In this document: positions 8,625 through 17,351 of the stretch, in pieces
Layout: each line of letters opens with the position of its first letter
Numbering within the stretch: the stretch's first letter is position 1
From: Actinomyces sp. oral taxon 170 str. F0386
Lineage (GTDB): Bacteria > Actinomycetota > Actinomycetes > Actinomycetales > Actinomycetaceae
Assembly: GCF_000195595.1 (NCBI RefSeq)
Contig: NZ_GL882539.1
Location: 152,060-202,023 of the forward strand
Direction of reading: 5' to 3'
Length of the DNA stretch: 49,964 nucleotides
Notes under the pieces: generated by a model
Told to the model about the DNA's origin: nothing
The model's database searches: none
Seen by the model: only the letters and a program-made list of their open reading frames with translations
Translations under genes and position numbers: made by a program

Positions 8625-8938
8625 GCACTGCCGTGAGCAGCAGAGCCGAAGATACCGTTCCCGCGCCCACCGCCGCAATCCAGCACCACATCGTCGGCCG
8701 TGTTCCTCGACACAGTCAACCGCATTCCACGCACCAGCGGAACGGCGGTGGCGTATCGAGCGGATCACAGCCGGATCGCCGCCCCTCAGTCCCCTGCACT
8801 GGTGTAGAACCCGGGGCGGCGCGCATCCTAGAGGGACACGTGCTGCCCGGTATAGGCACCGTCAGCGTCAGCGGGATCGACCGGACCCCGGTATTCTCCG
8901 CACGTCATTCAACATGCCTTCGTCCCGTAAGGATCCCC

Positions 8939-10483
8939 ATGACTGAGTCTCCGTCCACCTCCTCCACTCCCCCGGCACCGCACGCGGATTCATCTCAGAC
9001 CTCCACCGACTCGCTCCAGGGTGACCTCGTCCAGGACCGGGGCGACGCCGGCTACAACAAGTCGCTGAAGAACCGTCATCTTCAGATGATCGCCATTGGC
9101 GGCTCCATCGGCACTGGCCTTTTCATGGGCGCCGGCGGCCGCCTCAAGGAAGGCGGCGCCGGTCTCATGTTCGCCTACGCCATCTGCGGGCTCTTCGCCT
9201 TTCTCATGGTTCGCGCGCTGGGCGAGCTCGCTATCCGCAGGCCCTCCTCCGGTGCATTCGTCTCCTATGCCCGTGAGTTCCTCGGGGAGAAGGGTGCTTA
9301 TATCACTGGCTGGTTCTTCTTTCTAGACTGGTCCGTGACCGTCATGGCCGACATCACGGCAGTGGCCCTCTACCTCCACTACTGGAAGAATCTGCAGATC
9401 GTCCCCCAGTGGGTCTTCGCGCTGCTGGCCCTGGTATTGGTCTTCATCCTCAACATGATGAATGTCAAGATGTTCGGAGAGGCCGAGTTCTGGTTCGCGC
9501 TCATCAAGGTCGCCGCCATCGTGTCCTTCATGGTGGCCGCCATCGTCGCCATTGTCCTGGGACTTCACACCGGCACGGAGTCCACCGGTGAGGCGATCAC
9601 CGCGGGCGCGCACAACATTATGGGGAACGGGGGCTTCTTCCCCGAGGGATTCCCGATCGTCTTCGCCCTGACCCTCGGTGTGGTCTTCGCCTTCGGAGGC
9701 ACGGAGATGGTGGGCGTGGCCGCCGGTGAGGCGAAGGATGCCGAGAAGATCCTGCCCAAGGCGATCAATTCCATGATTCTGCGCATCTTCGTCTTCTACG
9801 TCGGCTCGGTCATGCTGCTGGCCCTGGTTCTTCCCTACACGTCCTACTCGAAGACCGAGTCGCCCTTCGTCACCTTCTTCTCCGGTATCGGCGTGCCCTA
9901 CGCCGGCGACATCATTCAGGTCGTGGTCCTCACCGCCGCGCTGTCCTCCCTCAACGCCGGGCTGTACGCCACCGGCCGCACCCTGCGCTCGATGGCGGTG
10001 GCCGGTGAGGCGCCTCGTGTCGCCGCGGGTCTCAACAAGCACCAGGTCCCCGCCGGCGGCATCATCATCACGTCTGCGCTGGGGCTGCTCGGCGTCGTCC
10101 TCAACGCCTATCTGCCCGGCGATGCTTTCGACATCGTCATGAACCTCGCCGGCATCGGCATCGCCGGGACCTGGGGCGCCATCCTCGTCACCCACCTCGC
10201 CTTCCTCCGGCGGGTGGATGACGGCAAGGAGGTCCGCCCGGCCTACCGGATGCCCGGTGCCCCGTGGACCAACTACGCGGCCCTGGCCTTCTTCGCCGTC
10301 GTCGTCGCCTCGAACCTGGCCGACCCGGCCGGGCGCTGGACCCTGGCACTGTTCGCCGTCGTCGTCGTCATGATGGTGGCAGGCTGGTACGCGGTGCGGG
10401 GGCGGATCCGGGGAGACCTCCTTGAGGAGGTCCTCGCCGATGAGACGGACGGGTCCGTGTCCGCCTCGCCGCACGACGCCTGA
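8939..10483 (+). CDS. Amino acid permease, AAT family (probably asparagine)
   Basis: A twelve-helix APC-superfamily permease of 514 residues that would import an amino acid with a proton. After a polar N-terminal region of about 38 residues it has the hallmark YNKSLKNRHLQMIAIGGSIG followed by TGLFMGAG, the substrate-binding first helix of the AAT branch (AnsP, GabP, AroP, ProY). The helix 6 segment FAFGGTEMVGVAAGEA is also typical of this branch. I chose the ATG at 8939 (AAGGA seven bases upstream); the frame is open further but without family sequence. An asparaginase gene follows after 18 bases, so asparagine is the most likely substrate and AnsP the closest analogue, but substrate cannot be read from sequence alone. 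Confidence 0.88.
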   Translation: MTESPSTSSTPPAPHADSSQTSTDSLQGDLVQDRGDAGYNKSLKNRHLQMIAIGGSIGTGLFMGAGGRLKEGGAGLMFAYAICGLFAFLMVRALGELAIRRPSSGAFVSYAREFLGEKGAYITGWFFFLDWSVTVMADITAVALYLHYWKNLQIVPQWVFALLALVLVFILNMMNVKMFGEAEFWFALIKVAAIVSFMVAAIVAIVLGLHTGTESTGEAITAGAHNIMGNGGFFPEGFPIVFALTLGVVFAFGGTEMVGVAAGEAKDAEKILPKAINSMILRIFVFYVGSVMLLALVLPYTSYSKTESPFVTFFSGIGVPYAGDIIQVVVLTAALSSLNAGLYATGRTLRSMAVAGEAPRVAAGLNKHQVPAGGIIITSALGLLGVVLNAYLPGDAFDIVMNLAGIGIAGTWGAILVTHLAFLRRVDDGKEVRPAYRMPGAPWTNYAALAFFAVVVASNLADPAGRWTLALFAVVVVMMVAGWYAVRGRIRGDLLEEVLADETDGSVSASPHDA

Positions 10484-10501
10484 GAGGCAGGAGCCCGAAC
10501 C

Positions 10502-11500
10502 ATGCACGTTCACATCACCTACACCGGGGGCACCATCGGGATGGTGGACTCCCCCCACGGTCTCGTTCCCGGCGCCGACCTGGAGGGCTGGCTCGGCTCA
10601 CTGCTGGAGGGCACGCCCCTGGCACGATCGGTGTCGGTGACCTCACTGGACCCGCTCATCGACTCCTCGAACGCCACCCCGTTGTCCTGGCAGGCGGTGG
10701 TGGACGACCTGCGCGCCCAGGCGGTCGACAACCCGGAGGCCGCCTTCGTGGTCCTGCACGGGACCGACACGATGGCCTACACGAGCGCCGCCCTGTCCTA
10801 CGCGCTGACGGACCTGGCCGCGCCGGTCGTCGTCACCGGCTCCCAGCTTCCGCTCGGGGTACTCGGATCCGACGCCGCAGCGAACGTCACCGGCGCGCTC
10901 AAGGCCGCCACCTCCGGGCGGATCAGAGGGGTCTCGCTGTTCTTCGGCCACCGGCTTCTGGCCGGCAACCGGGCGACGAAGTCCTCCTCGTGGGCCTTCA
11001 CCGGCTTCGAGTCCCCCAACGCCGCACCACTGGCCACCACCGGTGCCCCGTGGCAGTGGGCGACCTCGCCGGCGTCGGGAGCGGGATGGAGGGACGCCGC
11101 GCCCTACGCCCGCCACGACGTCGTCGTGGTCGACCTGGCCCCGGGCATCACAGCGGCGCGCCTGGAGGCGCTGCTGACGCCACTGCCCGAGGCCGTGGTC
11201 CTGCGGTCCTTCGGGGTCGGCAACGTGCCGTCCCAGGAGCCGGGACTGACCGACGTCGTCGAGCAGGTGATCGCCGCGGGGACGGCCGTTATCGTCACCT
11301 CCCAGTGCCACGAGTCCGAGGTGCTCCTGGGGCACTACGAGGCCGGGGACGCGCTGGCCCGCAGCGGCGCCGTCGGAAGCCGGGACATGACTCTGGAGGC
11401 CGCCTACGCCAAGGTGCAGTTCCTCCTCTCCCAGGGGTTGCGGGGCCGCGAGCTGGCCCAGTGGATGGGGCGCTCGATCGCCGGTGAGCTGCGCGAGTAG
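10502..11500 (+). CDS. ansA: L-asparaginase, type I (cytoplasmic)
   Basis: Hydrolyses L-asparagine to aspartate and ammonia. The protein has 332 residues without a signal peptide, as expected for type I enzymes. The first catalytic threonine triad motif is YTGGTIGM (Thr11 is the probable nucleophile), and the second is LHGTDTMAYTSAAL (Thr88-Asp89). The C-terminal region contains the family segment LEAAYAKVQFLL. It follows the permease by 18 bases; a purine-rich AGAGGCAGGAG lies just before its ATG, so the pair is an operon: import then deamidation, feeding nitrogen and C4 carbon metabolism. A perfect hairpin (11542-11586) lies downstream. Confidence 0.93.
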   Translation: MHVHITYTGGTIGMVDSPHGLVPGADLEGWLGSLLEGTPLARSVSVTSLDPLIDSSNATPLSWQAVVDDLRAQAVDNPEAAFVVLHGTDTMAYTSAALSYALTDLAAPVVVTGSQLPLGVLGSDAAANVTGALKAATSGRIRGVSLFFGHRLLAGNRATKSSSWAFTGFESPNAAPLATTGAPWQWATSPASGAGWRDAAPYARHDVVVVDLAPGITAARLEALLTPLPEAVVLRSFGVGNVPSQEPGLTDVVEQVIAAGTAVIVTSQCHESEVLLGHYEAGDALARSGAVGSRDMTLEAAYAKVQFLLSQGLRGRELAQWMGRSIAGELRE

Positions 11501-11541
11501 CGCCGCCACCGGAACCGAGTCCACTCCACAGGGATCGAGCA

Positions 11542-11586
11542 GAGATCGGCCCCGGACGGCTCGCAGTGCCGTCCGGGGCCGATCTC
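11542..11586. terminator. Bidirectional hairpin after ansA
   Basis: A perfect 19-bp stem (11542-11560 with 11568-11586) and a seven-base loop between convergent ansA and the first hydrolase gene. No T-run on either side. Confidence 0.75.
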
Positions 11587-11641
11587 GTACCTGTCGGTGC
11601 CGCGTCAGCGTACCGGGTACATCACAGCGCCCCGTACCCGG

Positions 11642-13264
11642 TCAGCAGGTGAGCCCCTTGTCGGGCATCGTCCCGTTGAGCAGGTAGGTGTCGACGGCGT
11701 TCTTGACGCAGTCGTTGGAACGCCCGTAGGCCGTGTGCCCGTTGCCCTTCCAGGTCAGGAGCTGGCCGGACTCGAGCTGCTCGGCCAGTGCCTCAGACCA
11801 GACGTAGGGCGTGGCCGGGTCACCGGTGGTCCCCACCACGAGGATCGGTGCGGCGCCGGAGGCCGTGATCTTCTCGCGCTTGCGGCTCGACTCGTGGCTC
11901 CAGCCCTGACAGTAGGCGTCGGGGTAGAGCAGCTGGGCACTGAAGGTCGGCGAGGCCTCCTTGACGGCAGTGGCGTTCTGCTCCCAGGAGGCGTTGTCGC
12001 CCTGGACCGGGTAGTCCAGGCAGTTGACCGGCATGAGGGCCTCGGCCGTGTTGCCGTAGTAGCTGCCGTCGCTCTCCCGGTGGGAGACGGTGTCGGCAAT
12101 CGCCAGCAGCAGGCTCCCGTCCGGGTCCCCCAAGTCGCCCATCGCCTTGCTCAGGGCCAGGTTGAGGGACGACCACAGCTGCGTCTGGTACATCGATCCC
12201 AGGACTCCGTAGAGCGCCAGATCATAGGTCAGCGGCCGCTGGCTGTCGGAGGTGGGGAGCGGCGCCGTCTTCGTGGACTCGAGGAACTCGCGGACCTGGG
12301 AGACTCCGGAGTCGACGTCCCCGCTCAGAGGGCAGCCCAGCTTGGAGCTCTGGCAGCTCTCCACGTAGGCGCGCAGCGAGGCCTCGAAGCCCTTGGCCTG
12401 GCCCAGGCTCATATCCTCGGCGCTCAGGGACGGGTCGACGGCGCCGTCAAGGACCAGCCGGCCGGTGTTGGCCGGGAAGAGCTCGGCGTAGGTGGCCCCC
12501 AGGTAGGTGCCGTAGGAGAAGCCCAGGTAGGTGAGCGTCTGCTGGCCGTCGACCGCACGCAGGATGTCGAGGTCCCGGGCGGCGCTGATGGTGTCGATAT
12601 GATCCAGAAGTCCCGGGGTGCCGGTCTTCGACTCGCACGAGGCGTTCATCTTCTGAGCCCGCTCAATGGTGGCGGTGGCTGATGGCGTCGCCGGGTCGTT
12701 CGCACCGGCCCGCTCGGCGTCGAGCTCGGCATCGGTCAGGCAGTCGATCGGCGTCGAGGCGCCCACGCCGCGCGGGTCGAAGCCGACGACGTCGTAGGAG
12801 CCCAGCAGGTTCTTGGAGAAGTAGGAGCCGACGTTCTCGACCAGCTCGATGCCCGAGCCCCCCGGCCCGCCCGGGTTGATGAACAGGGACCCGACCGAGT
12901 CATCGTTCGCCGCCCGCTTCTTCACCGCGATCTCGATCGTCTCGCCACCGGGGTTGTCGTAGTCCAGTGGCACCTTGATCTTGGCGCAGGTGAAGCCGGT
13001 GTCCTCCCCGGACTTCACCTCATCCATCCCCTTCTTGGCGCAGTTGTACCAGGAGGCCTTCTGGGTGTAGAAGCTCTCCAGCCCGGCCGGGATCGTCGCC
13101 GACGCCGACGCCGTGGCCGGCGAGGCCTTGATGTCCGGGTCATCCTGGCAGGCGGTCAGGCCGGCGCACACCACCAGCGCAGCGATCGCCGCGGCGAAGC
13201 GCTTGGCACGGGGCCGATGAGAAGTCTCAGTAGTCACGGGATGCACCTTATGACGCCGGGCCAT
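11642..13264 (-). CDS. Lipoprotein alpha/beta hydrolase, tripeptidyl-aminopeptidase type
   Basis: A secreted serine hydrolase (540 residues) of the Streptomyces tripeptidyl-aminopeptidase (SlpD/SlpE-like) group, which removes short peptides from protein N-termini. From the ATG at 13264, preceded by AGGAGGAGGAG, the N-terminus has a basic region, a hydrophobic core and the lipobox LTAC with Cys39, so it should be anchored to the outer face of the membrane. The oxyanion segment is INPGGPGGSG, the nucleophile elbow GFSYGT, and the Asp and His lie in GTTGDPATPY and GNGHTAYG. Six or more cysteines are shared with its two neighbours and may form disulfides. It is the most diverged of three tandem paralogues, and the only lipoprotein among them. 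Substrate is inferred from the family. Confidence 0.88.
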   Translation of the reverse strand: MARRHKVHPVTTETSHRPRAKRFAAAIAALVVCAGLTACQDDPDIKASPATASASATIPAGLESFYTQKASWYNCAKKGMDEVKSGEDTGFTCAKIKVPLDYDNPGGETIEIAVKKRAANDDSVGSLFINPGGPGGSGIELVENVGSYFSKNLLGSYDVVGFDPRGVGASTPIDCLTDAELDAERAGANDPATPSATATIERAQKMNASCESKTGTPGLLDHIDTISAARDLDILRAVDGQQTLTYLGFSYGTYLGATYAELFPANTGRLVLDGAVDPSLSAEDMSLGQAKGFEASLRAYVESCQSSKLGCPLSGDVDSGVSQVREFLESTKTAPLPTSDSQRPLTYDLALYGVLGSMYQTQLWSSLNLALSKAMGDLGDPDGSLLLAIADTVSHRESDGSYYGNTAEALMPVNCLDYPVQGDNASWEQNATAVKEASPTFSAQLLYPDAYCQGWSHESSRKREKITASGAAPILVVGTTGDPATPYVWSEALAEQLESGQLLTWKGNGHTAYGRSNDCVKNAVDTYLLNGTMPDKGLTC

Positions 13265-13336
13265 GGGGCTCCTCCTCCTGGAGGCGGAGTGGGGACAAGT
13301 ACCCATCGCGCCGCCCGGTCGACGCACGGGCCGGTA

Positions 13337-15097
13337 TCACTCGCTCCCCTTACAGGTCGAGTCTTCCTTCGGCATGGTCCCGTTGAGGAGGTAGTCGTCG
13401 ACGGCGCGGTGCACGCAGGGGCCCGAGCGTCCGTAGGCGGTGTGACCATTGCCCTCCCAGGTCAGGAGCCGGCCGGACTCGAGCTGGTCGGCCACGGCCT
13501 GGGACCAGGCGTAGGGGGTGGCCGGGTCACCGGTGGTGCCCACCACCAGGATGGGGGCGGCTCCCTTGGCGTGAATGGGGGCCGGCTTGCGGGTGCCGTT
13601 GTGGCCCCACGCCTGGCAGCGCGCGTCCTGGTTGCTCAGCGAGGCACCGAAGGTCGGCGAGCTCTGGAGATTCTGCCGGTACTGCTGCTCCCAGGTGGAC
13701 ATATCGCCCTGGACGGGGATGTCGAGGCAGTTGACGGCGTAGAAGGTCGGGGCGCCCGAGCCGCCACCGGCTGTGGCCGACCCGTAGAGCGCCTGGATGT
13801 AGGTGCCGTCCTGCTGGTTCATGGCCTGGTCGAGCGCGTAGGTGAGGAGGCTCCAGTACTCCGAGGAGTACATGAGTCGGTTGACGGCGACGCGGATCGT
13901 GCTGCCGTTCACTGTCACGTTCGGGTCGGTCGTCTTCAGCGGCGACTGGTTGGCGGAGGTGATGAGGTCACGGACCTGCTGGACCCCGGCGTCGGTGTCG
14001 CCGGTGAGGGGGCAGCTCTGGCCCTTCTGGACGGCCAGACCGGCCTGGCACTGCTCGACGTAGGTGCGCAGCGAGCTCTCAAAACCCCGGGCCTGGCCCA
14101 CCCCTCGCTCTCCCAGGGAGAGGGTGGGGTCCACGGCGCCGTCGAACACCATCCGGCCGGTGTTGGCCGGGAAGAGCTCGGCATAGTGGGCTCCCAGGTA
14201 TGTGCCGTAGGAGAAGCCCAGGTAGGTGAGCTTCTCATCCCCGGACAGCGCCCGCAGCACATCAAGGTCCCGGGCCACCGAGACCGTGTCCACATGGTCG
14301 AGCAGCCCTGCAGGCTTGGTGGCGGAGGCGCAGTCGGCCTCCTTCTGTCTGTAGTTCTTGGTGATCTCGTCGATGAGCGTCTTGAAGTCGGCACCGCCCT
14401 CCGCTGCACCGGCGGCGGGGACCTCGGTGTCCTCCGGGGGCGCGGGGTCGACGCCGGCGGCATCTGCTCTGATGGAGTCGGACAGAGGGTCCTCTGCTCC
14501 CATCGCTCCCCGGGCCGCCCCTCCGGCCGGCGTCTCACCGGCGCCGGTGCAGGTGATGGGGGTCGAGTCTCCGATGCCGCGGGGGTCGAAGCCGATGATG
14601 TCGTAGGACGTGTTGAGATCGGGCGAGAACTGCTTCTCGTTGTCCTCCACCATCTCCACTCCGGAGTAGCCGGGGCCACCCGGGTTGGCGAAGAGGCTGC
14701 CCCGGCGCACCGAGCCGGTGGCCACATGCTTCTTCATGGCGATCTCAATGGTCTGACCGTCGGGCTTGGAGTAGTCCAGCGGCACCGTAACCCTGGCGCA
14801 CTGAAAACCCGTCTTGTCCGCGGACTTCTCCATCCCACCGGTTTTACCGCAGTCGTACCACTCCACCGTCTGGTTGTAGAAGGACTCCAGGCCCTTGGGA
14901 ACCGCCGCCTGCGCAGCAACAGCCGGAGCCGGCCCCGCAGCAGGAACCGCCGCAGCAGGAACCGCCGCAGCAGGAACCGCACCGACCCCCACACCCAGAC
15001 ACACGCCCGCAGTAGCCGCCAGCACCCCAGCAGCTACCCGGCGCGATGACGGCACAGGATGCTTCCGATCACCACCATGGTTCACACTATTTTTCAT
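13337..15097 (-). CDS. Secreted alpha/beta hydrolase, tripeptidyl-aminopeptidase type (second paralogue)
   Basis: Secreted serine hydrolase of 586 residues. A Sec-type signal peptide (hydrophobic VAAGVLAATAGVCLGVGVGA) is followed by an Ala/Pro repeat region and the mature start near PKGLESFYNQTVEWYDCGK. Oxyanion segment NPGGPGYSG, elbow GFSYGT, Asp in GTTGDPATPY, His in GNGHTAYG. Between the first and second halves (about 195-250) it has an acidic Ala/Pro-rich insertion absent from its neighbours. The start is uncertain: the ATG at 15097 has no ribosome site but is preceded closely by AT-rich TAATATAACG, which could be a -10 box for a leaderless message; a TTG at 15121 is also possible. It stops 72 bases before the first paralogue, so the two may be co-transcribed. 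Confidence 0.85.
   Translation of the reverse strand: MKNSVNHGGDRKHPVPSSRRVAAGVLAATAGVCLGVGVGAVPAAAVPAAAVPAAGPAPAVAAQAAVPKGLESFYNQTVEWYDCGKTGGMEKSADKTGFQCARVTVPLDYSKPDGQTIEIAMKKHVATGSVRRGSLFANPGGPGYSGVEMVEDNEKQFSPDLNTSYDIIGFDPRGIGDSTPITCTGAGETPAGGAARGAMGAEDPLSDSIRADAAGVDPAPPEDTEVPAAGAAEGGADFKTLIDEITKNYRQKEADCASATKPAGLLDHVDTVSVARDLDVLRALSGDEKLTYLGFSYGTYLGAHYAELFPANTGRMVFDGAVDPTLSLGERGVGQARGFESSLRTYVEQCQAGLAVQKGQSCPLTGDTDAGVQQVRDLITSANQSPLKTTDPNVTVNGSTIRVAVNRLMYSSEYWSLLTYALDQAMNQQDGTYIQALYGSATAGGGSGAPTFYAVNCLDIPVQGDMSTWEQQYRQNLQSSPTFGASLSNQDARCQAWGHNGTRKPAPIHAKGAAPILVVGTTGDPATPYAWSQAVADQLESGRLLTWEGNGHTAYGRSGPCVHRAVDDYLLNGTMPKEDSTCKGSE
14937..14981. repeat. Three tandem 15-bp repeats in signal region
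   Basis: Unit GCAGCAGGAACCGCC is present three times in a row (last base of the third differs), coding A-V-P-A-A repeats after the signal peptide. The next paralogue has one unit at the matching position, so the copy number has changed since duplication. Confidence 0.85.
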
Positions 15098-15158
15098 AAA
15101 CGTTATATTACAAAACGGCAACGACGTGCGCGTGGTGATGACGAAGGGTTCTGAGAGA

Positions 15159-15201
15159 ACCGCGGTTGGGAACGCTCGAGACCGGCGTTCCCAACCGCGG
15201 T
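15159..15201 (-). terminator. Hairpin after third hydrolase gene
   Basis: A perfect 17-bp stem (15159-15175 with 15185-15201) and a nine-base loop, 99 bases downstream of the third paralogue and upstream of the second. It makes separate transcription of those two genes likely. Confidence 0.7.
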
Positions 15202-15299
15202 GATGAGGTTCTGCGACACCTTGTCATCCGTCAGCGGACAGTCCGAACAGTCTGGATGGGCTGTACGGTCCGCGATAGGCCAGCGGCCTCTCCCCCGGC

Positions 15300-16985
15300 T
15301 CACTCCTGCCCGTGACAGGTCAGGCCCTTCTTGGGCATGGCGCCGGTGAGCAGGTAGGTGTCGACGGCGCTGGTGACGCAGGGGCCGTGGGCGGGGTTCG
15401 CGTAGGCGGTGTGCCCGTTGCCCTCCCAGGTGAGGAGCTGGCCGGACTCGAGCTGACCGGCCAGGGCCATGGCCCACTCGTAGGGGGTGGCCGGGTCTCC
15501 GGTTGTCCCGACGACGAGGATCGGCGCAGCCCCCTTGGCGTGGATGGCCGTGGAGGGCCGGGTCGTGTTGTGCCCCCAGGACTGGCAGCCGAGATCCGTG
15601 CCCTCGTAGATGCGACCGAAACGAGGAGCGATTCTCTCCAGCTCCTTGCTCTGCGTCGCCCAGGTGGCCATGTCTCCTTCCACCCGATAGTCCAGGCAGT
15701 TGGTACCGTACATGGGCCCCACAACGACCGAGGCCTGTGTGGAGATCTGGTCCAGAAGCGTCCTGAAACCTGAGGCGTCATGCTGATTAATGGTCTGATT
15801 CAGCATCTCGGTAAGCGTGGGCCATGCGACGTCGGAGTAACGGAAGTGCTCCACCATCACTTGCAGGATCTCTGATCCCTTGACTGGGCGATTCGGATCT
15901 GAGGAGGGAACGGGTGTCTGATTTGCCGACGAAATGAGGTCTCCGACTTGTTTGACCCCGGCGTCGGTATCACCGGTGAGCGGGCAGCTCTGGCCCGCAT
16001 GGCACCATTCGACGTAGTTGCGCAGCGCGCGCTCGTACCCCAGGGCCTGCCCTCGAGAACGCTCGCTGTAGCTCAGGCTGGGGTCCACGGCGCCGTCGAG
16101 CACCATCCGGCCGGTGTTGGCCGGGAAGAGCTCGGCATAGTGGGCCCCCAAATAGGTGCCGTAGGAGAAGCCCACGTAATTGAGCTTGTCATTCCCGGAC
16201 AGCGCCCGCAGCACATCAAGGTCCCGGGCCACTGAGACCGTGTCCACATGGTCGAGGAGCTCGGCCGGCGCGGTGTTCACGGCACAGTTGGCCTCCAGCT
16301 GCTTCACCCACGCAGCGTTCTGAGGTGCCCGCTGCTCGAAGGTCGTGTCATCGGCTGCTACGTCAGCAAGCGCGGCCTCGGCAACTGCGGGTGTCTCAGC
16401 GGCGGAGGTGCAGGTGATGGCGGTAGACGACCCGACGCCGCGGGGGTCGAAGCCGATGATGTCGTAAGCCTCCTGCACACCGGCGAAGTTCATGTCCGCC
16501 ATCGTCTCGACTTGATTCACCCCCGACATGCCCGGGCCTCCAGGGTTCATGAAGAGGCTGCCCTGGCGCACCGAGCCGGTGGCCACGTGCTTCTTCATGG
16601 CGATCTCAATGGTCTGACCGTCGGGCTTGGAGTAGTCCAGCGGCACCTTGACCTTCGCGCACTTGAAGGCCGTCGCCTCCGCGGACTTCTCCATCCCACC
16701 GGTTTTACCGCAGTCGTACCACTCCACCGTCTGGTTGTAGAAGGACTCCAGGCCCTTGGGAACCGCCGCCTGCGCAGCAACAGCCGGAGCCGGCCCCGCC
16801 GCAGCAGGAACCGCACCGACCCCCACACCCAGACACACGCTGCTCAGTGCCGCCAGCACCCCAGCAGCCATCCGACGGCGCCCGGCCCCTCGAGCGCATC
16901 CGTCTCGCCCTCCCCTGCTCATCACCGCAGAAACGACATCGTTCCAAGGTCTGTGTTTTCTTATTCTCGTCTCCATGGACAGCAT
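15300..16985 (-). CDS. Secreted alpha/beta hydrolase, tripeptidyl-aminopeptidase type (third paralogue)
   Basis: Secreted serine hydrolase, up to 561 residues. Signal peptide core MAAGVLAALSSVCLGVGVGA, then APAVAAQAAVPKGLESFYNQ, identical to the second paralogue over more than 40 residues. Oxyanion segment NPGGPGMSG, elbow GFSYGT, Asp in GTTGDPATPY, His in GNGHTAYANP. An ATG at 16985 gives a long polar N-terminal region; an ATG at 16922 (MSRGGRDG) gives a more normal signal peptide. Neither has a ribosome site, so the start is unsure. The middle third differs strongly from the second paralogue, while both ends are very alike, a pattern expected from duplication followed by divergence or local gene conversion. 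The product probably trims peptides outside the cell. Confidence 0.85.
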   Translation of the reverse strand: MLSMETRIRKHRPWNDVVSAVMSRGGRDGCARGAGRRRMAAGVLAALSSVCLGVGVGAVPAAAGPAPAVAAQAAVPKGLESFYNQTVEWYDCGKTGGMEKSAEATAFKCAKVKVPLDYSKPDGQTIEIAMKKHVATGSVRQGSLFMNPGGPGMSGVNQVETMADMNFAGVQEAYDIIGFDPRGVGSSTAITCTSAAETPAVAEAALADVAADDTTFEQRAPQNAAWVKQLEANCAVNTAPAELLDHVDTVSVARDLDVLRALSGNDKLNYVGFSYGTYLGAHYAELFPANTGRMVLDGAVDPSLSYSERSRGQALGYERALRNYVEWCHAGQSCPLTGDTDAGVKQVGDLISSANQTPVPSSDPNRPVKGSEILQVMVEHFRYSDVAWPTLTEMLNQTINQHDASGFRTLLDQISTQASVVVGPMYGTNCLDYRVEGDMATWATQSKELERIAPRFGRIYEGTDLGCQSWGHNTTRPSTAIHAKGAAPILVVGTTGDPATPYEWAMALAGQLESGQLLTWEGNGHTAYANPAHGPCVTSAVDTYLLTGAMPKKGLTCHGQE

Positions 16986-17018
16986 CGTATGAACCGTTCG
17001 TATGGTTTGTGATCCCTC

Positions 17019-17285
17019 TCAGGGATGAGCCGGAACGGCGCTCCATGCCCCGCCGGCTCCATTGCCCTGAGGATTCTCGGGACGCACCAGGCCCCAGGAC
17101 ATGGCCCCCATCCAGATCCGGTCGAGTTCGACCCCCATGGACTGGTACGCCCTGTCCTCGGTGATCGCCTGGGCGATCATTCCCCCAGCTGCACCGTGCG
17201 GCTGTGGATGCCGGACTGGTCGGAGACTGTCCGCGGGGGCGGAACGGGGCCACCGTATCCGGAACACGTTGCCGTCATACGACAC
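17019..17285 (-). CDS. Small hypothetical protein resembling part of neighbouring PH-like protein
   Basis: An 88-residue frame with an ATG at 17285 preceded by CAAGGG. Its segment GVELDRIWMGAMSWGLVRP resembles HADLDAIWSWAVAQGYVSPP in the 474-residue membrane protein just upstream, at the end of that protein's first PH-like half. This suggests either a small relative or the surviving C-terminal piece of a duplicated copy. The resemblance is short and read by eye; no membrane segment is present. The alternative is that the region is noncoding. Confidence 0.35.
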   Translation of the reverse strand: MSYDGNVFRIRWPRSAPADSLRPVRHPQPHGAAGGMIAQAITEDRAYQSMGVELDRIWMGAMSWGLVRPENPQGNGAGGAWSAVPAHP

Positions 17286-17351
17286 CCTTGCACGTCCTTT
17301 GGCGACTGTCCTGGTCTTGGCGCCGTACCGCCGTGGTGCAGCCCAGTCTTC

